NCBI RefSeq assembly: GCF_037126465.1
Contig: NW_026999357.1
Coordinates: 310,001-374,000 of the forward strand
Reading direction: 5' to 3'
Length of the DNA: 64,000 nucleotides
From: Ornithodoros turicata
Taxonomy: Eukaryota; Arthropoda; Arachnida; Ixodida; Argasidae
The number at the start of each line of letters is the position of its first letter. Position 1 is the stretch's first letter. Of the stretch, positions 44,611 to 55,460 are shown piece after piece. The notes under the pieces are model-generated. The model searched no databases, was not told where the DNA came from, and saw only the letters and a program-made list of their open reading frames with translations. The translations under genes and the position numbers were made by a program.

Positions 44611-44649
44611 TCCCGGTTACTCCACTCGGGAATCCCCATTGGCTACGCA

Positions 44650-45880
44650 CTAAGCACCCACTTTGCTACTAGGTAGCCTTTTGCTTCGTAGTTCTCACCA
44701 CTGCAGTGCATACCACCGTACCGTAGTCCACACAGAACAAACGATCCGCGCAATGAGCTCTGTTCTTTGTGCGCGCTTACAAAGGAGCACTGCGGTTTTT
44801 GTGCCCTCACACACAGCAAGAATACAATGTGTTCTGACTAGACAAAGTGGCATGAAAACAACAGGAGCGACGGAAGAACGCGCTTTCTCCACTTCTGTCG
44901 ATAGTCTGTCCAATACTACTCGGATAGCGGACTATGTTTCACTGTTTTATGGCACACGATCTCAGCTGCACTGCAGGAAATGCGTTGCTTCTTAGTTCGC
45001 GCATTGTGTGTGACCTTTGTCAAATTACGGTGCTAGAAAACGCTACCGCGGCCTCAACACCGCGCCATACATGTTGCTGTGCTGGGGTTACTTTTGAGCA
45101 TGGAGGAAGGAAACGCAGGAGCGGCCCTTCAAACCTTTTGCCATTGGGACGGGCGTGCCAGCCTTCGCGCTGCGTTCTGGGATGGTCCTGTCTACCATGT
45201 GACCGCTCACGTGACCCCAAGAGCATGCGCAGGCCAGCTGCCAAAGCAGACGACGGGAGTCGTGATTGCCTTACAGTTCAGATATCTGCATTGTGATGAA
45301 GGCCGCGCGTCCAGTTTTATTCGTGTGTGTTCGGAGGTTTACTCTCGGTTTACCCTTCTACTACGAAAGCGGTCACGGTCTGCAGGGGAGGCACGCAGGA
45401 CTAGAAACATGATTCTTGGCAGCGAGGTTTGTGTGACGACGTGACCACGTTTTGTGTGTTTGTTGCTGAAGCGGTAAAGCATGCCAGGAATCAAACTTGT
45501 ACAACAATGGAGGAAATCACATGCATCTGCAGCTGTAGCACAGGACCAGTTTTTTAAAGGAACGATTCAAGATGACTTTCACAGGCAGGAAACAACCGAT
45601 CAAGTACGTACTTGCGAATGAAAGGTTATTTCCGTGACAGAGCTGATTTCTGTTGAACGGCAGCCGCAACCGCGGTAAGAACACGTTCACAAAACGTTGT
45701 TCCCGCAATGGTGACCACATTTTAAGAGTAATGACTTTGGAAAGGCATAAAAGCATAGAAAAGAACCGCGAGCAACAAGGCGTTGCTAAATCGAAACTTT
45801 AGAGAGGATCACGTGGTGGACAGGAGGTAATGGCGGTTCTGACAGGAGCGACCGCCAGAGGGGTCCCACGGAAATCTGTT
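44650..45880. other. Interior of the 3.95-kb element
   Basis: Moderate GC with several short frames (up to about 120 codons, plus strand 44934-45444). None shows a domain or transposase signature. Confidence 0.4.
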
Positions 45881-46507
45881 TGAAATGGCCGCTCATGTGT
45901 TTCCTTCCTCCATGCTTTTGAGTGTCTGCAACGGAACTTCAGCCATTTCTAAGGTGATTTTTGTTTCAATACGCAATGCGAACTTGTCACGAACAAAATG
46001 TGTAAGGAATATGAACCCCGTCACGAGTGGGCGAATATGGAAAATACGCTACTGAAGATGCGCAGTTTTTGCCTTAACACCCCCACAGTAAACGCGCTTC
46101 AGGAACCATGTCAGAGATTTTCCAACAATCTCTTTTATATGAGTGGAAAGAGTGTTTAAATAAGAACAGAACGATGCGACCTATGTTAACCTTGTGGTAT
46201 TTGCAGAAAAGCAGTTATGTGCCGAATAAGTGTTTGTTTGTTTTTTTTATCTCTACACCTGTAATATTTAGAACCCGAAAGATCGAGCAAAGAGTACAGC
46301 AGCACACAACCAATAACCGTTGACACTGCGTGGTCTTAATTGTTACGAAGATACGAGGCCTGAGGTTTGCGAGGAAGCAGAGTGCTCCAAATGGTCAGAC
46401 GTGGAAATTAATATTAAAAAAAAAAAAAGAAGTAAGAAAACTAAAATATTTCAGCTACTTCCTCCGTCAATGTACTTCGTAACTTCGTAAGCCCCTAGCT
46501 TCAATAT

Positions 46508-46799
46508 GTTTTTTTTAAATTCCGTGTTAGCGCCGCGAAGCAACTGTGGCTATGAGCGGCGTACAGACGTGGACAGATGGAGAGAGGACAGCAGGAAGGA
46601 GTGGGGGACAGCGGGGTTAGTATATATGCGTCCTGGGCCGACTTCAGGGGGAACTGCGCCGACATTCGTCTGGAAAGCCTTCGGAAAACCCAGGGAAAAC
46701 CTCAGACAGCACAGCCTGTGACAGGATTCGAACCCATGTCACCTCCCAGTCTCGGCGTGGAAAGGGGCCACCCTAACCACTATGCCACGGGAGCAGGTG
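46508..46799 (-). mobile_element. tRNA-headed SINE with poly-A tail
   Basis: A 292-bp insert with the 10-bp duplication GCTTCAATAT (46498-46507 and 46800-46809). On the minus strand: A box TGGCATAGTGG, B box GGTTCGAATCC, body with TTTCCCTGGGTTTTCC and GAAGTCGGCCCAGGACGC, conserved end CGCGGCGCTAACACGGAATT and a short A-rich tail. The empty site is seen in the mirror arm near 42990. This is the better-preserved member of the family also at 41795-42116. Confidence 0.9.
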
Positions 46800-46884
46800 G
46801 CTTCAATATATATTGGAAAGAAAAAAAATATGAGAGATCGACCGGGCCACCCTGCCCGAATCTGCTTGCGATCACCCTACTACT

Positions 46885-47605
46885 AGTACTGCTGCTGCTG
46901 CTGCTCTGAACTATCCTGTTGCTAAGTAGAGCAGCGGCAGCGCCAGCAGTGGGTGCGGCAGACATGGCCTTCGGTAAAGGAAAATCAACTGCGCTGCGCA
47001 TGCGTCAGCAGTTCTTTGGCGCCGCCACAGGGGTGACACAATCCCGCCATTGTTGTAACTACCCTCAAGCGGGTGCTTTTGGCAAAACTGCCATCTTGTC
47101 TTGGTCGCACGTCATAGAAAACGTCATTTTCAAGTCATGTGACTTTGTTTATATGTCGTTTTGCCGCTTACCGACATATTTTCGCCGTCATAACACCAAG
47201 GGATTACCGTATTTTGCTAGCGTAAAGTATGCGGTGCTTCGTCCGCAACATGGTAGCCCATTTCTCCTTAGTTTAAGTACATGGCATCGGCTCGGTATGT
47301 CTTAACGCGCAGTCGTCATCACATCTTTGGAAGTCAACAATACGAGGCTTTGTGTGAAAAACTGCGCGTTTTACTGCAAGATTATCGAATAAAAATAATT
47401 ACCGTGATCGAAAAACATCCAAAACGTCGTCCAGAAACAACAACCGCATTGTTTACAAACGGTTTGGCCGCCGATCACGGGCGCCGCCATCTTTAAGGTC
47501 ACGTGCGCCTTGACGTTTGCTGTGACGTGCGACCAGGACCTGTCCAGGATGCATTGCGTTCGCCCAGCACGCTTTCGTCTACGGAGGAATACATTGGATG
47601 CCACC
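46885..47605. other. No recognised gene; CTG run at the start
   Basis: A short CTG trinucleotide run lies at about 46888-46906. The rest includes GC-rich segments and a GCCGCCATCTT motif (about 47482) that could be promoter-like for the gene relic that follows, but no gene is recognised. Confidence 0.35.
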
Positions 47606-47609
47606 CCTG

Positions 47610-48810
47610 TGGGCGCCGCCTTGCCATCTGCCCGCTTCGCGTGTGCATGCGCTAGCAGACAGCGGTTTCTTTCCTTGAACATGGCCTTCTGTATATGTGT
47701 AAAGGAGGCTTTGGCATGGCTTGAGTGGCTTGAGGATGAGATTTGTGGTAGTGGTGAAGCAGCTTTACTGAATATTCCGTTCAAGTTCCTCGCTTGACGT
47801 CCGTGATGTTCACCAGGTGAGGGAAAGTTTCAGTAACGCCTGCGAGTTGCATGCTCGGTTCAAAAGGTGAGGGCGTCTGTACAAAACTGTTCCATGGGCC
47901 GCTCTGCAACTGCAGATGCAACAAGTGCACGTCCACTTTTTCTCAGCTGCACGTCTCAGCCCAGGCAACAGCAGCACCAGGTGAATGGGCACAACTTCCA
48001 AGTGAATTAAGACACACGAGTGCAATTCTGAAGCAGGTAAGTACGTCTCATGCTCTGTTACACTAATACACACATACTATTCGCTTTCAACGCACTTAGT
48101 TTGCAGCGGTTGTAGCAAATGATTCAGCAGCATAAACCGGCAAACTGGTGCATAATGTACACCGATAGTGCCGAGTTAAGACTTATTCGGGTGGCGTGTT
48201 AGGACTATATGTGTAATCGGAGTGTCTAATTATCACCTGTTCTACCTTAACACCGGAAGTCGAAATATGAGTAAGAAATATCGTGGTTCCCGCAACTATC
48301 AGCAATCTTTAGTTGTGCTTCATGATTCCTATTATTTTGTATTTGTGTTTTTGCTAATAATTCTCACGCTGTATTGCTAACTGGGGCAACAAAATAACAA
48401 AACACATGTGAATTGCGTTTAAACTGAGGACATTGCTTATTTGTACTGATTTCAGATTTTCAGGCATGGAGAGAAGAAATGCAGTAGGCAGCCAAGAGTC
48501 ATTTTCACTAAAGGCACAGGGGCAAAAAGACTGAAAGATGGAGGTTTAAAGTATTACTATACTTGTTACTGATCCTTTTACAGAGAGGACACATCAAAGG
48601 AAAAGGTCCATAAATTAAAATCACAAGGTTCCGTCAGGCGTGGGGACACCCGCCTTGCTGATGTGTCTGCAACGTTCCAAACTGGCAAGGTGTCACTTGT
48701 CTTCTAAGGTTCCTACTACGCACATGACTTTGGGCTGTACCACACCCCACTGACAAAAACAGAGGAAGATGCAATAGAGGCGGCCCGTGCAGGCACTTGT
48801 AAAACACTAT
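47610..48810 (+). pseudogene. Unrecognised multi-exon gene relic, copy A
   Basis: Exon-like blocks with splice signals occur in the same order as in the inverted copy at 53715-54760. Block 1 encodes ICGSGEAALLNIPFKFL and ends TTCACCAG before GTGAGG (47817). Block 2, about 47947-48036, encodes SAQATAAPGEWAQLPSELRH and is followed by GTAAGT. Block 3 starts after TTTTCAG (48463) with GEKKCSRQPRVIFTKGTGAK. Block 4 starts after TTTTACAG (48593) with KLKSQGSVRRGDTRLADVSA, then FQTGKV and, past a stop, YYAHDFGLYHTPLTKTEED. Block 1 ends in a stop caused by a 1-base loss relative to copy B, and block 4 has an internal TAA. I do not recognise the protein. It could be a host gene fragment or an intron-bearing transposon gene. 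Confidence 0.6.
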
Positions 48811-49059
48811 GTCGTACTGGAATGTCTTTCTTTTTTTACCTACAGGGAACTATTTGTTTATATGACAGAAACTACGTGACGCTGCACTCAGCGTTCTATG
48901 CAGCTGAGTATTCGGGGTGTGCTGGATGGCACGTTTCAAGGGATTCAATTCACCTCGCTAAAAGGCAGTACTTGTACACCACCATGAGGGACTATTTTAT
49001 ATGTTATACGGTGAGATGAAGCACGACCACAATCAAAGCAGTCTTTTCCTGTTGGTCAG

Positions 49060-49390
49060 TTCTATTAAGCATGGTTCACACTAGTGCGTTCTGCTGCGTG
49101 CGGGCGCCTGCGTGCGTATGAGTGCGTTGTAAGCAATCCGTTCCGCTGTTCACATACCTGCGTCCGAATGCGTGCGTCACCAAACCGTAAGCCAATGAGC
49201 GCCGAACGGGATTTCCACTCCGGCGGCCGCCATGTTGAAAACAGTCTCGCAGAGAGAAACCTACTGCGCATGCTCGGAAGGCGGCCTCGCGATTCGTTCT
49301 CCGCTTGCGGGCTGCTGCGTGCGTCGGAAAAAGTTGAGCTCGGGCGAACTCCTTGCGTTCTGCTGCGGGAGGTCGCGGACGTATCTGTTA
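49060..49390. repeat. GC-rich TGCGTTCTGCTGCG repeat island
   Basis: CpG-rich block with two direct copies of GCGTTCTGCTGCG (about 49087 and 49357) and many GCGTGCG motifs, starting GGTTCACACTAGTGCG. It resembles CpG-rich MITEs beginning with GGTTCACACT, but I could not match a complementary right end or duplication. Confidence 0.4.
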
Positions 49391-49394
49391 TATA

Positions 49395-52300
49395 CCCATA
49401 TATATATATCTGCCATATACCATTCTGTTTTAACCAGGCAGCCACTACACAAAATACATTCTACAGACATCAAAGCTTGTAAATATTGCTTTATTGATTA
49501 CTGTGTTTATGAACGAACATACGAGTGAACAAACAAAAAGGAAGGAAGGAGAACAACCCGATACTGTGCCCGTATAAATTTGCAAGTGCTTCACCTCCCG
49601 CCAACCAATAACGCATTGTATGCATGCTTTTTTTCTTCTTCTTCTTTTCAGTGCACAGGTGTTTGCTGCGAACACGTTCAAGTCCACAAGTTCTAAGAGA
49701 AGATAGACCATCACCATCACGAGTTCATGACTATAGGAAGGCCTCAGGTGGGGACATGCCAATGTCTTCCACAGGGGCTCCTCTTCAGCGGCATCTCTAT
49801 CATTGACTCCACAAGCATGTGAAGAAAAATTGTATACCTTTTCTGTGCACATCCATCTTTGTAACGCTTTCTCAATTTCTGATCATAAGTTTCCCATGTT
49901 TTCCTTCATACCAGTCCAATTGCAGTCATTGGTGCGTGCTCAGGGCTTTTGCAGACCGCTACTGTTTCACTGTAGCTCACATCTTTGCAAGTTGACGGTG
50001 TTTCACTCAGGATTTGATCTACATCCTCTACCAAGAAAAGATAATATGGTCATGGCTAAGTGTCTTCCCTATGCTCTTCATATCGAAACATGGCCCCTCA
50101 TGGTTGTCAAGGATGTTGGTAGCGTGCCGGTCAAACCTATAAGACACGATATCTCGAAGTTAGTATATACTGTTTCCTGAATGACAGCTAATTTGTATAC
50201 GTAAGATGATACTTCTCCACATACTAAGCATAAGCTCTGGATTTCCCTCAGAATTGGAACTACTAACTATTGGTGGTTAAAGTACGTTGATACACGGGTT
50301 TAGCGCAGCACCTCAACAGGACTTGACCGCAGCCTCAAGCTATTTATTTAACCTTCTGTTACAAGAACCTCTTGTAGAGTACATGGCCCATAAGCATTTC
50401 CAAGCATGGCAAGTGCATATTACAATTGTTTACTCTAACTACAAGCTAGTTCTTTTTACCTTTCACGACATGTACATTTTACGTCATTGTTGCAGAAAGA
50501 ATTATTGTAAGAGAAAACTCAAGTACGCGAAGCTTGTGTGTTTCTTTCTCTGTGCGAAGCTTCTTTTGTATTATTTTTTTCGCACCCTCAATCCTTTCTA
50601 ACAAGAATTTCTATTTCCTCCTCACCGCCTTCTTTGTCCCCTTTCGCTAACGTACATTAGTATAAAGATATGTACCAAGTGTGTGTGCGCGCGTGTGTGA
50701 TGAAGGAAGGACGGGCTCTATTTGAAAGCTTGTGGTTTAGTAAAGTACATTTTTTGAATGTTTCAGTCCCTTTACATACTTGTCTTGTTCACTTGCGAGT
50801 GCTAGACTTTTCCAATTTTTGCCCGTTGGTTTCCAATCTGTGCTCTGCAACACGGCCGTGGGTTCTGTTAATCCAACCTGTGTCGCGAGACCGAGTCTAG
50901 GTAGGTGTTGTAGGTGAGATCACTTCAATATTAATCGGCTCGAGTAACCAGAGAACCTGGTCAACAGCAAATAGTGGCTATGATATCACACCTTGGCTGC
51001 ACTGGCCACACTGAAAATGATTGTTCCAGACAGGAAGGTGTTCCCTGCAGCTATCTTGTTCACCTCTGGCTGATGTTTCCAAGATAAATTGTGTTCACTT
51101 GTATCATGTCACTTGGGCACACAGCTTTTCTTGTGAGAAGCGTGACGCGAACATCTGTGCCCACTTCGTGCGATGCGCCGTAAGTCCTGCATTTCTCAAA
51201 AACAGTTCGGTGGAGCTCCGAATTTGATGTGCTTCTTCTGGTCTGGTGATGCAGAGGGCACAACACTGTAAAGTAGAAGAGCTTTTAGTATCTGCAAACT
51301 TGTATCAGCAGGCTATATGTACCATTCATGACTGTTGTCTTCGGATTCCCAGAATGATTCAACAGCTGGTTCCACCAGTGGTGAAGATATTGTCATATCA
51401 TACACATGCGAGGAATGCAGAAGTTAAAATGTTAAACAAAACAAGACTTTTACCCACCTGTGAGCATGAGGGTGTATGGACAATAGGCGATGAAAACATC
51501 ACTGGATAAAGGTTGAGAGGTGTTCACAGTAAGTCATCTGTTTCCACGCTCTTACTTCCGATTTCGACTTTCTTGTCAGCCGCGATGGAAGCCTGTGTCG
51601 CTGATAGAAATGAAGAATACGGTCAGTATCTATAGCGCACAAATTATCTGATACTTTATCCTCCTGCGAGAGCTCAGAGCTCCCCAATGGGAGGGGTATG
51701 TTCCGTTTGGTACATTACGTGGCGTAGGCATCACAAAAATCCATCTGAATTTGAAATGAACTGTATCTATATATGTATTGTCCCTGTGCATCGGTAAATA
51801 CATACCTCGTGTACACTGTTGTTCGCATCGTCGGACGTCACAAGGAGAAACACTGGTGTCGGGACTGGAGTCCGTTTGAGACGTTTTCGACCGTCCGCTG
51901 CTACCATTCAGTACGACTCGACAGAGAAATTGGTTGAGCAATTACGCCGTGGATCACGAATGCCTTGAGCATGCGCTTGCAACCACTTTGGTTTCCATAC
52001 ATTATCTGTTGGAATGTTGTGGTACACAACGACCCCTGTCGAAAGAGCACACTTGGTGTATGCCTGAACATTACAGTAGACACCTGACATCGCTGTCAGG
52101 TGAAGTACTGTTCAATTTCGGCAGGAAATGAACTTTTTTGCACACACAAACCTCCCCATACGCAATACACGCCGTGCGATATGGTTGGGAGGAGAGCAAG
52201 CACAGGGCGCTGACACTATCATTGGTTACTGTTTCTTCCATATTTTGAAGAATTGTCCCAGTAATTCTTGTGATTCTAAAAGCTGTATTTATTGGTAATT

Positions 52301-52590
52301 AATAACCGGTCACAAGTTCATCCTGTATTAGTTAGGTATCACGTGACGGGTGTAACTCCCACCATGACTCTTTTAGCTGTTGTGGGGCGCCACCTACCGT
52401 CCGATTTAATTTTCCTAATTTATGTTGTGTAATAATTAACGGGCTTTGAGTGCTTAGGCTCTGTGTGCGGCATCACACAGGCAAACACTACCAGGTCCCA
52501 CACGGAAACAGGGGGGTCAAATTTCACTTTACAGTTCCTTTAGCAATAAACCGACCATACCTCATTCACCATACCCCAAAAAACCCTTAA
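49395..52590. other. Spacer without recognised gene
   Basis: AT-rich at first, with short frames on both strands (longest 135 codons, 49445-49852 minus; 125 codons, 49803-50180 plus) lacking any domain. 51500-52140 carries overlapping minus-strand frames of 60-103 codons, also unrecognised. It lies between the two inverted gene copies. Confidence 0.35.
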
Positions 52591-52629
52591 CCTTGCTAAC
52601 AATGTTCTTTGGCCCAGGCCACATGAACC

Positions 52630-53080
52630 CACCCGGGTGTCATCTGTACAGTCTCTGGGCATTGTGCTCCATGAAAATATCGGGTGGCAACATTCACTTC
52701 GTGAGAAGCAGAACTATACGTCTGGTCTCTTCACACTTGCTAAGCTCAGATGCTGTTAACGTTCTTGCTGTGTACTACGCCCTTATCCACTGACGTATCA
52801 CGCATGCCCTCCAGGTTTATGGCCTCATATATACCAGCGATCTAAAACCCCTTGTCGTGACCCAGAAGCGTGCACTGCAGATTATTCTCTGTTTAAATCC
52901 TGATGTGATATCGCATGTCTGCCTGGACCCTCCATAACCCCCACAAAAAGGCTCATGACCCATTTGACTGATTCCTTTAACAATCTCCTCACAAATGCTT
53001 CATTAATGGTTGTTCATGGAGCCACTCCTCTGTTTGCACGGCGCAGGATATGCACCTTGAAGATGTCTTCGTGCACAGAA
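52630..53080 (+). pseudogene. LINE reverse transcriptase C-terminal relic
   Basis: Across two frames: SLGIVLHENI then HFVRSRTIRLVSSHLL, NVLAVYYALIH, and after a stop YGLIYTSDLKPLVVTQKRAL QIIL. The order L-G-x-x-x-x-x-x-x-W, L-x-x-x-Y-x-A-L-I, Y-G, Q-K-R-A-x-x-I-I matches the post-catalytic RT region of CR1/L2/Rex-type LINEs. It is frameshifted and stop-containing. A different lineage from the fragment at 14453-14893 seems likely because QKRALQII replaces QRRAVRFI. Confidence 0.6.
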
Positions 53081-53179
53081 ACGAGTTGTAACAGGCCAAT
53101 GAAGTTAAGATGATGTGGTGAATCTATGAGTTTGTTATTGCCTTGAATGGGCAATCTTCGCTCAGAAGTAAAACCTATT

Positions 53180-53700
53180 TATGTCGAACTTTACGGCTTT
53201 TTTTTTTTTTTCATGCCCTGCACTTGTCTTTGTATTCCGGAGTTCACCCAAATTACTTTCTGAAGCCATTTTGCAAGTGCAGCCTTTTTGGAAGAAATAA
53301 GCCGCAAAACCTCAAACAGCGAACCGATCTCTAACGGGCAGTGTTTGTTAGCTGTCGCGGCTGCACAATGTACAGCTTGGGACAAAAATTTACGGAACAC
53401 CATGGTGTCACATTTCTCCATTGGAGTGACACCCTGGCATCAAACAAGAGCAGACACACATACTGAGAGATGGATAGTCACCCATTTCTTATTCGATTTC
53501 CTGCTGGTAGCTGGCAGGAGACCGCTCCGATGAAGAAAAGCGCCGGTGCCGTCAACTTTTGTCTCGAGCTGCACACGCTGTTGTGTTGTAGTCACACATA
53601 TTCTGAACTGCATACCATTTCTTAGAGAGTCTTTGGAAATTTCAAAACCTGATGCCTTGATTTTCGGCTCCAATCATGAGCGAGATCGTGGGGAGGCCCG
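53180..53700. other. No recognised feature
   Basis: A T homopolymer of about 14 lies at 53198. Otherwise unremarkable sequence leading into gene relic copy B. Confidence 0.35.
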
Positions 53701-53714
53701 GAGCTTATGTCCCG

Positions 53715-54760
53715 TTATATCCTGAACCTTGCCAGTTTGGAATGTTGCAGACTTATCTTCAATGCAGGTTTCCCCACGTCTGAAGAAACCTTGTGATTTT
53801 ACGCGCCTTTTTCTTTGGTATATCTTCTCTGTAAAAACACCTGATCAGTTACAAATATAATACCTCCATCTTTCAATGTTTTTGACCCTGTGTGTTTTCT
53901 AAAATGGCTCTTGGCTGCATTCTGCATTACATAAACGAAAATCTGAAATCAGTAAAAATAAGCAATCCTCAGTTTTAACACAATTATCATGTGTTTTATT
54001 TTGTTGCCCCAGTTAAGAACACTGCGTGAGAATTCTGAGTGAAAGCACAAGTACAAAATAATGGGAATAATTAAGCACAACAAAAGATTACTGATAATTG
54101 TCGGAACCACGGTATTTTTTACACATTCACAGACTTCGGTATTGAGATACAAACAGGTAGTACAATTAGATAATCTGAACGCGCCACCAAAATTAGTCGA
54201 ACTCGGCAGTATGGGCGTACATTATACGCACCAGACTGCCCGTTCATGTCACTGCATCATTTGTTACAACACCTGCAAAATAAGTACATTGAACGTGTTT
54301 GGCATGTGTGTATTAGTGTAACAGAGCATGAGGCGTACTTACCAGTTTCAGAATTGCACCCGTGCGTCTTAGTTCACTCGGAAGTTGTGTACATTCACCT
54401 GGTGATGCTGTTGCCTGGGCTGAGACAGTGCAGCTGAGAAAAAGTGGACGTGCACTGGTTGGATCTGTAGTAAGAGAGCGGCCCATGGAACAGTTTTGTA
54501 CACACGCCTCCCCCCCCCCCCCTATTTTTTTTTTTTTTTTTTTGAAACGAGCATGCAAATCGCAGGCGTTACTGAAACGTTCCCTCACCTGGTGAACATC
54601 GACGGACGTCCAGTGAGGAACTTGAGCGGAATATTCAGTAAAGCTGCTTCACCACTACCACAAATCGCATCCTCAAGCAAACAGCTGTCTGGTAACGCAT
54701 TCGCACGCGAGTCGAGCAGGCGGCAAGGCGGCGGCAAAGAACGACACGTTACGTCAGTGC
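53715..54760 (-). pseudogene. Unrecognised multi-exon gene relic, copy B (inverted)
   Basis: Minus-strand counterpart of 47610-48810. Block 1 (upper end, to 54589) encodes ICGSGEAALLNIPLKFLTGR then PSMFTR up to a GTGAGG donor; unlike copy A it stays open to the splice site. Block 2 (54433-54343) encodes SAQATASPGECTQLPSELRR and is followed by GTAAGT. Block 4 (after TTTTTACAG near 53835) encodes KSQGFFRRGETCIEDKSATF QTGKV. A poly-T/poly-C tract (54510-54545) sits in the intron between blocks 1 and 2 and is absent from copy A. Conserved splice sites and frames across two diverged copies support a former coding gene. Identity unknown. Confidence 0.6.
54510..54545 (+). repeat. Homopolymer tract C then T
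   Basis: A run of about 12 C is followed shortly by a run of about 19 T in the intron of gene relic B. On the gene's strand it reads A-run then G-run. Probably an unstable expansion. Confidence 0.8.
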
Positions 54761-54889
54761 TGGCGTATGCGGAGCGCAACTGATTTTCCTGTCACGAAGG
54801 CCAAGATGGCCCGAATGACCTCGAGTTATTATTGTGCACAGCCCCGTACTGGCAGTATAGTTTGCACATAGCCGTCTACCAAACAATAT

Positions 54890-55460
54890 TCCATGAAATT
54901 TTCTGCATGTCGCTCCCAAATGGGTCACATATTGGTCGAATTTAGCAAGTGCAAACTGGTCCAAGGGCAGTGGCGTATCTAGAGCTACCTGCGCCCATGG
55001 CAACATGGTTAACATGATGTCCTTGGGGATGCGTTTTCGTGTGGTCCGCACTAGGTTTCACGGTACGACCTCTCTAATGGGGGTGTTTTAGATCATTTAT
55101 GAATGTGCCAGGTTGAGTGCCCGACCTGGCACATTCACACCCGACCACATCATGGCGCCCCTGTTCACCTGGCGCCCATGGCACCTGTCCGCACCTGCCA
55201 CACCCTAGATACGCCACTGTCCAAGGGTAATGGCATGCCTGCCTTCAGTTCAGACGTGATACTGGCATCCAGTCTATCCAATATTTGCCCAGCGTGGGAC
55301 CCTATTAGTTTACCTTGTCGTGCAACAGGAGGCCAATACTGGTTCCACACTGGCCAAATGTTAGCAACATTTATCCAGTTTTACAAATGCAACTCTGTTT
55401 TAAAAGGGCCAAATATTGAGGTCCCCTCATTCAGATCCCACATTGCCACTGCAGTTCCTA
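54890..55460. repeat. Possible relic of the ATATTGG-repeat family
   Basis: On both sides of the hAT at 54968-55219 there are scattered ATATTGG, CCAATATT, GGCCAATACTGG and GGCCAAATATTG motifs, similar in kind to the subterminal clusters of 5571-7923. Ends not found. Confidence 0.35.
54968..55219. mobile_element. 252-bp hAT-type element
   Basis: Starts CAGTGGCGTATCTAG and ends CTAGATACGCCACTG, exact complements over 15 bp. Perfect 8-bp duplication TCCAAGGG at 54960-54967 and 55220-55227. Internal GCGCCCATGGCA blocks are mirror-related. It has no coding frame. Confidence 0.92.

Larger units (their letters stand above)
42928..46877. mobile_element. 3.95-kb element with about 0.55-kb inverted repeats
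   Basis: The left arm (42928 to about 43500) is inverted in the right arm (about 45950-46877, after removing the SINE at 46508-46799). Matching blocks: CAAGCAGA at 42938 and TCTGCTTG at 46861, CCAATATATATTGAAGC near 42988 with its complement split by the SINE, GCCTCGTATCTTCG near 43133 with CGAAGATACGAGGC near 46346, and ATATTCCTTACACAT near 43466 with ATGTGTAAGGAATAT (one mismatch) near 46000. TACTACT flanks both ends (42921-42927 and 46878-46884), a 7-bp duplication, though the motif is short-repeat-like. Long TIRs with 7-10 bp duplications suggest a MULE or P-like element. No transposase frame was identified inside. Confidence 0.75.
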
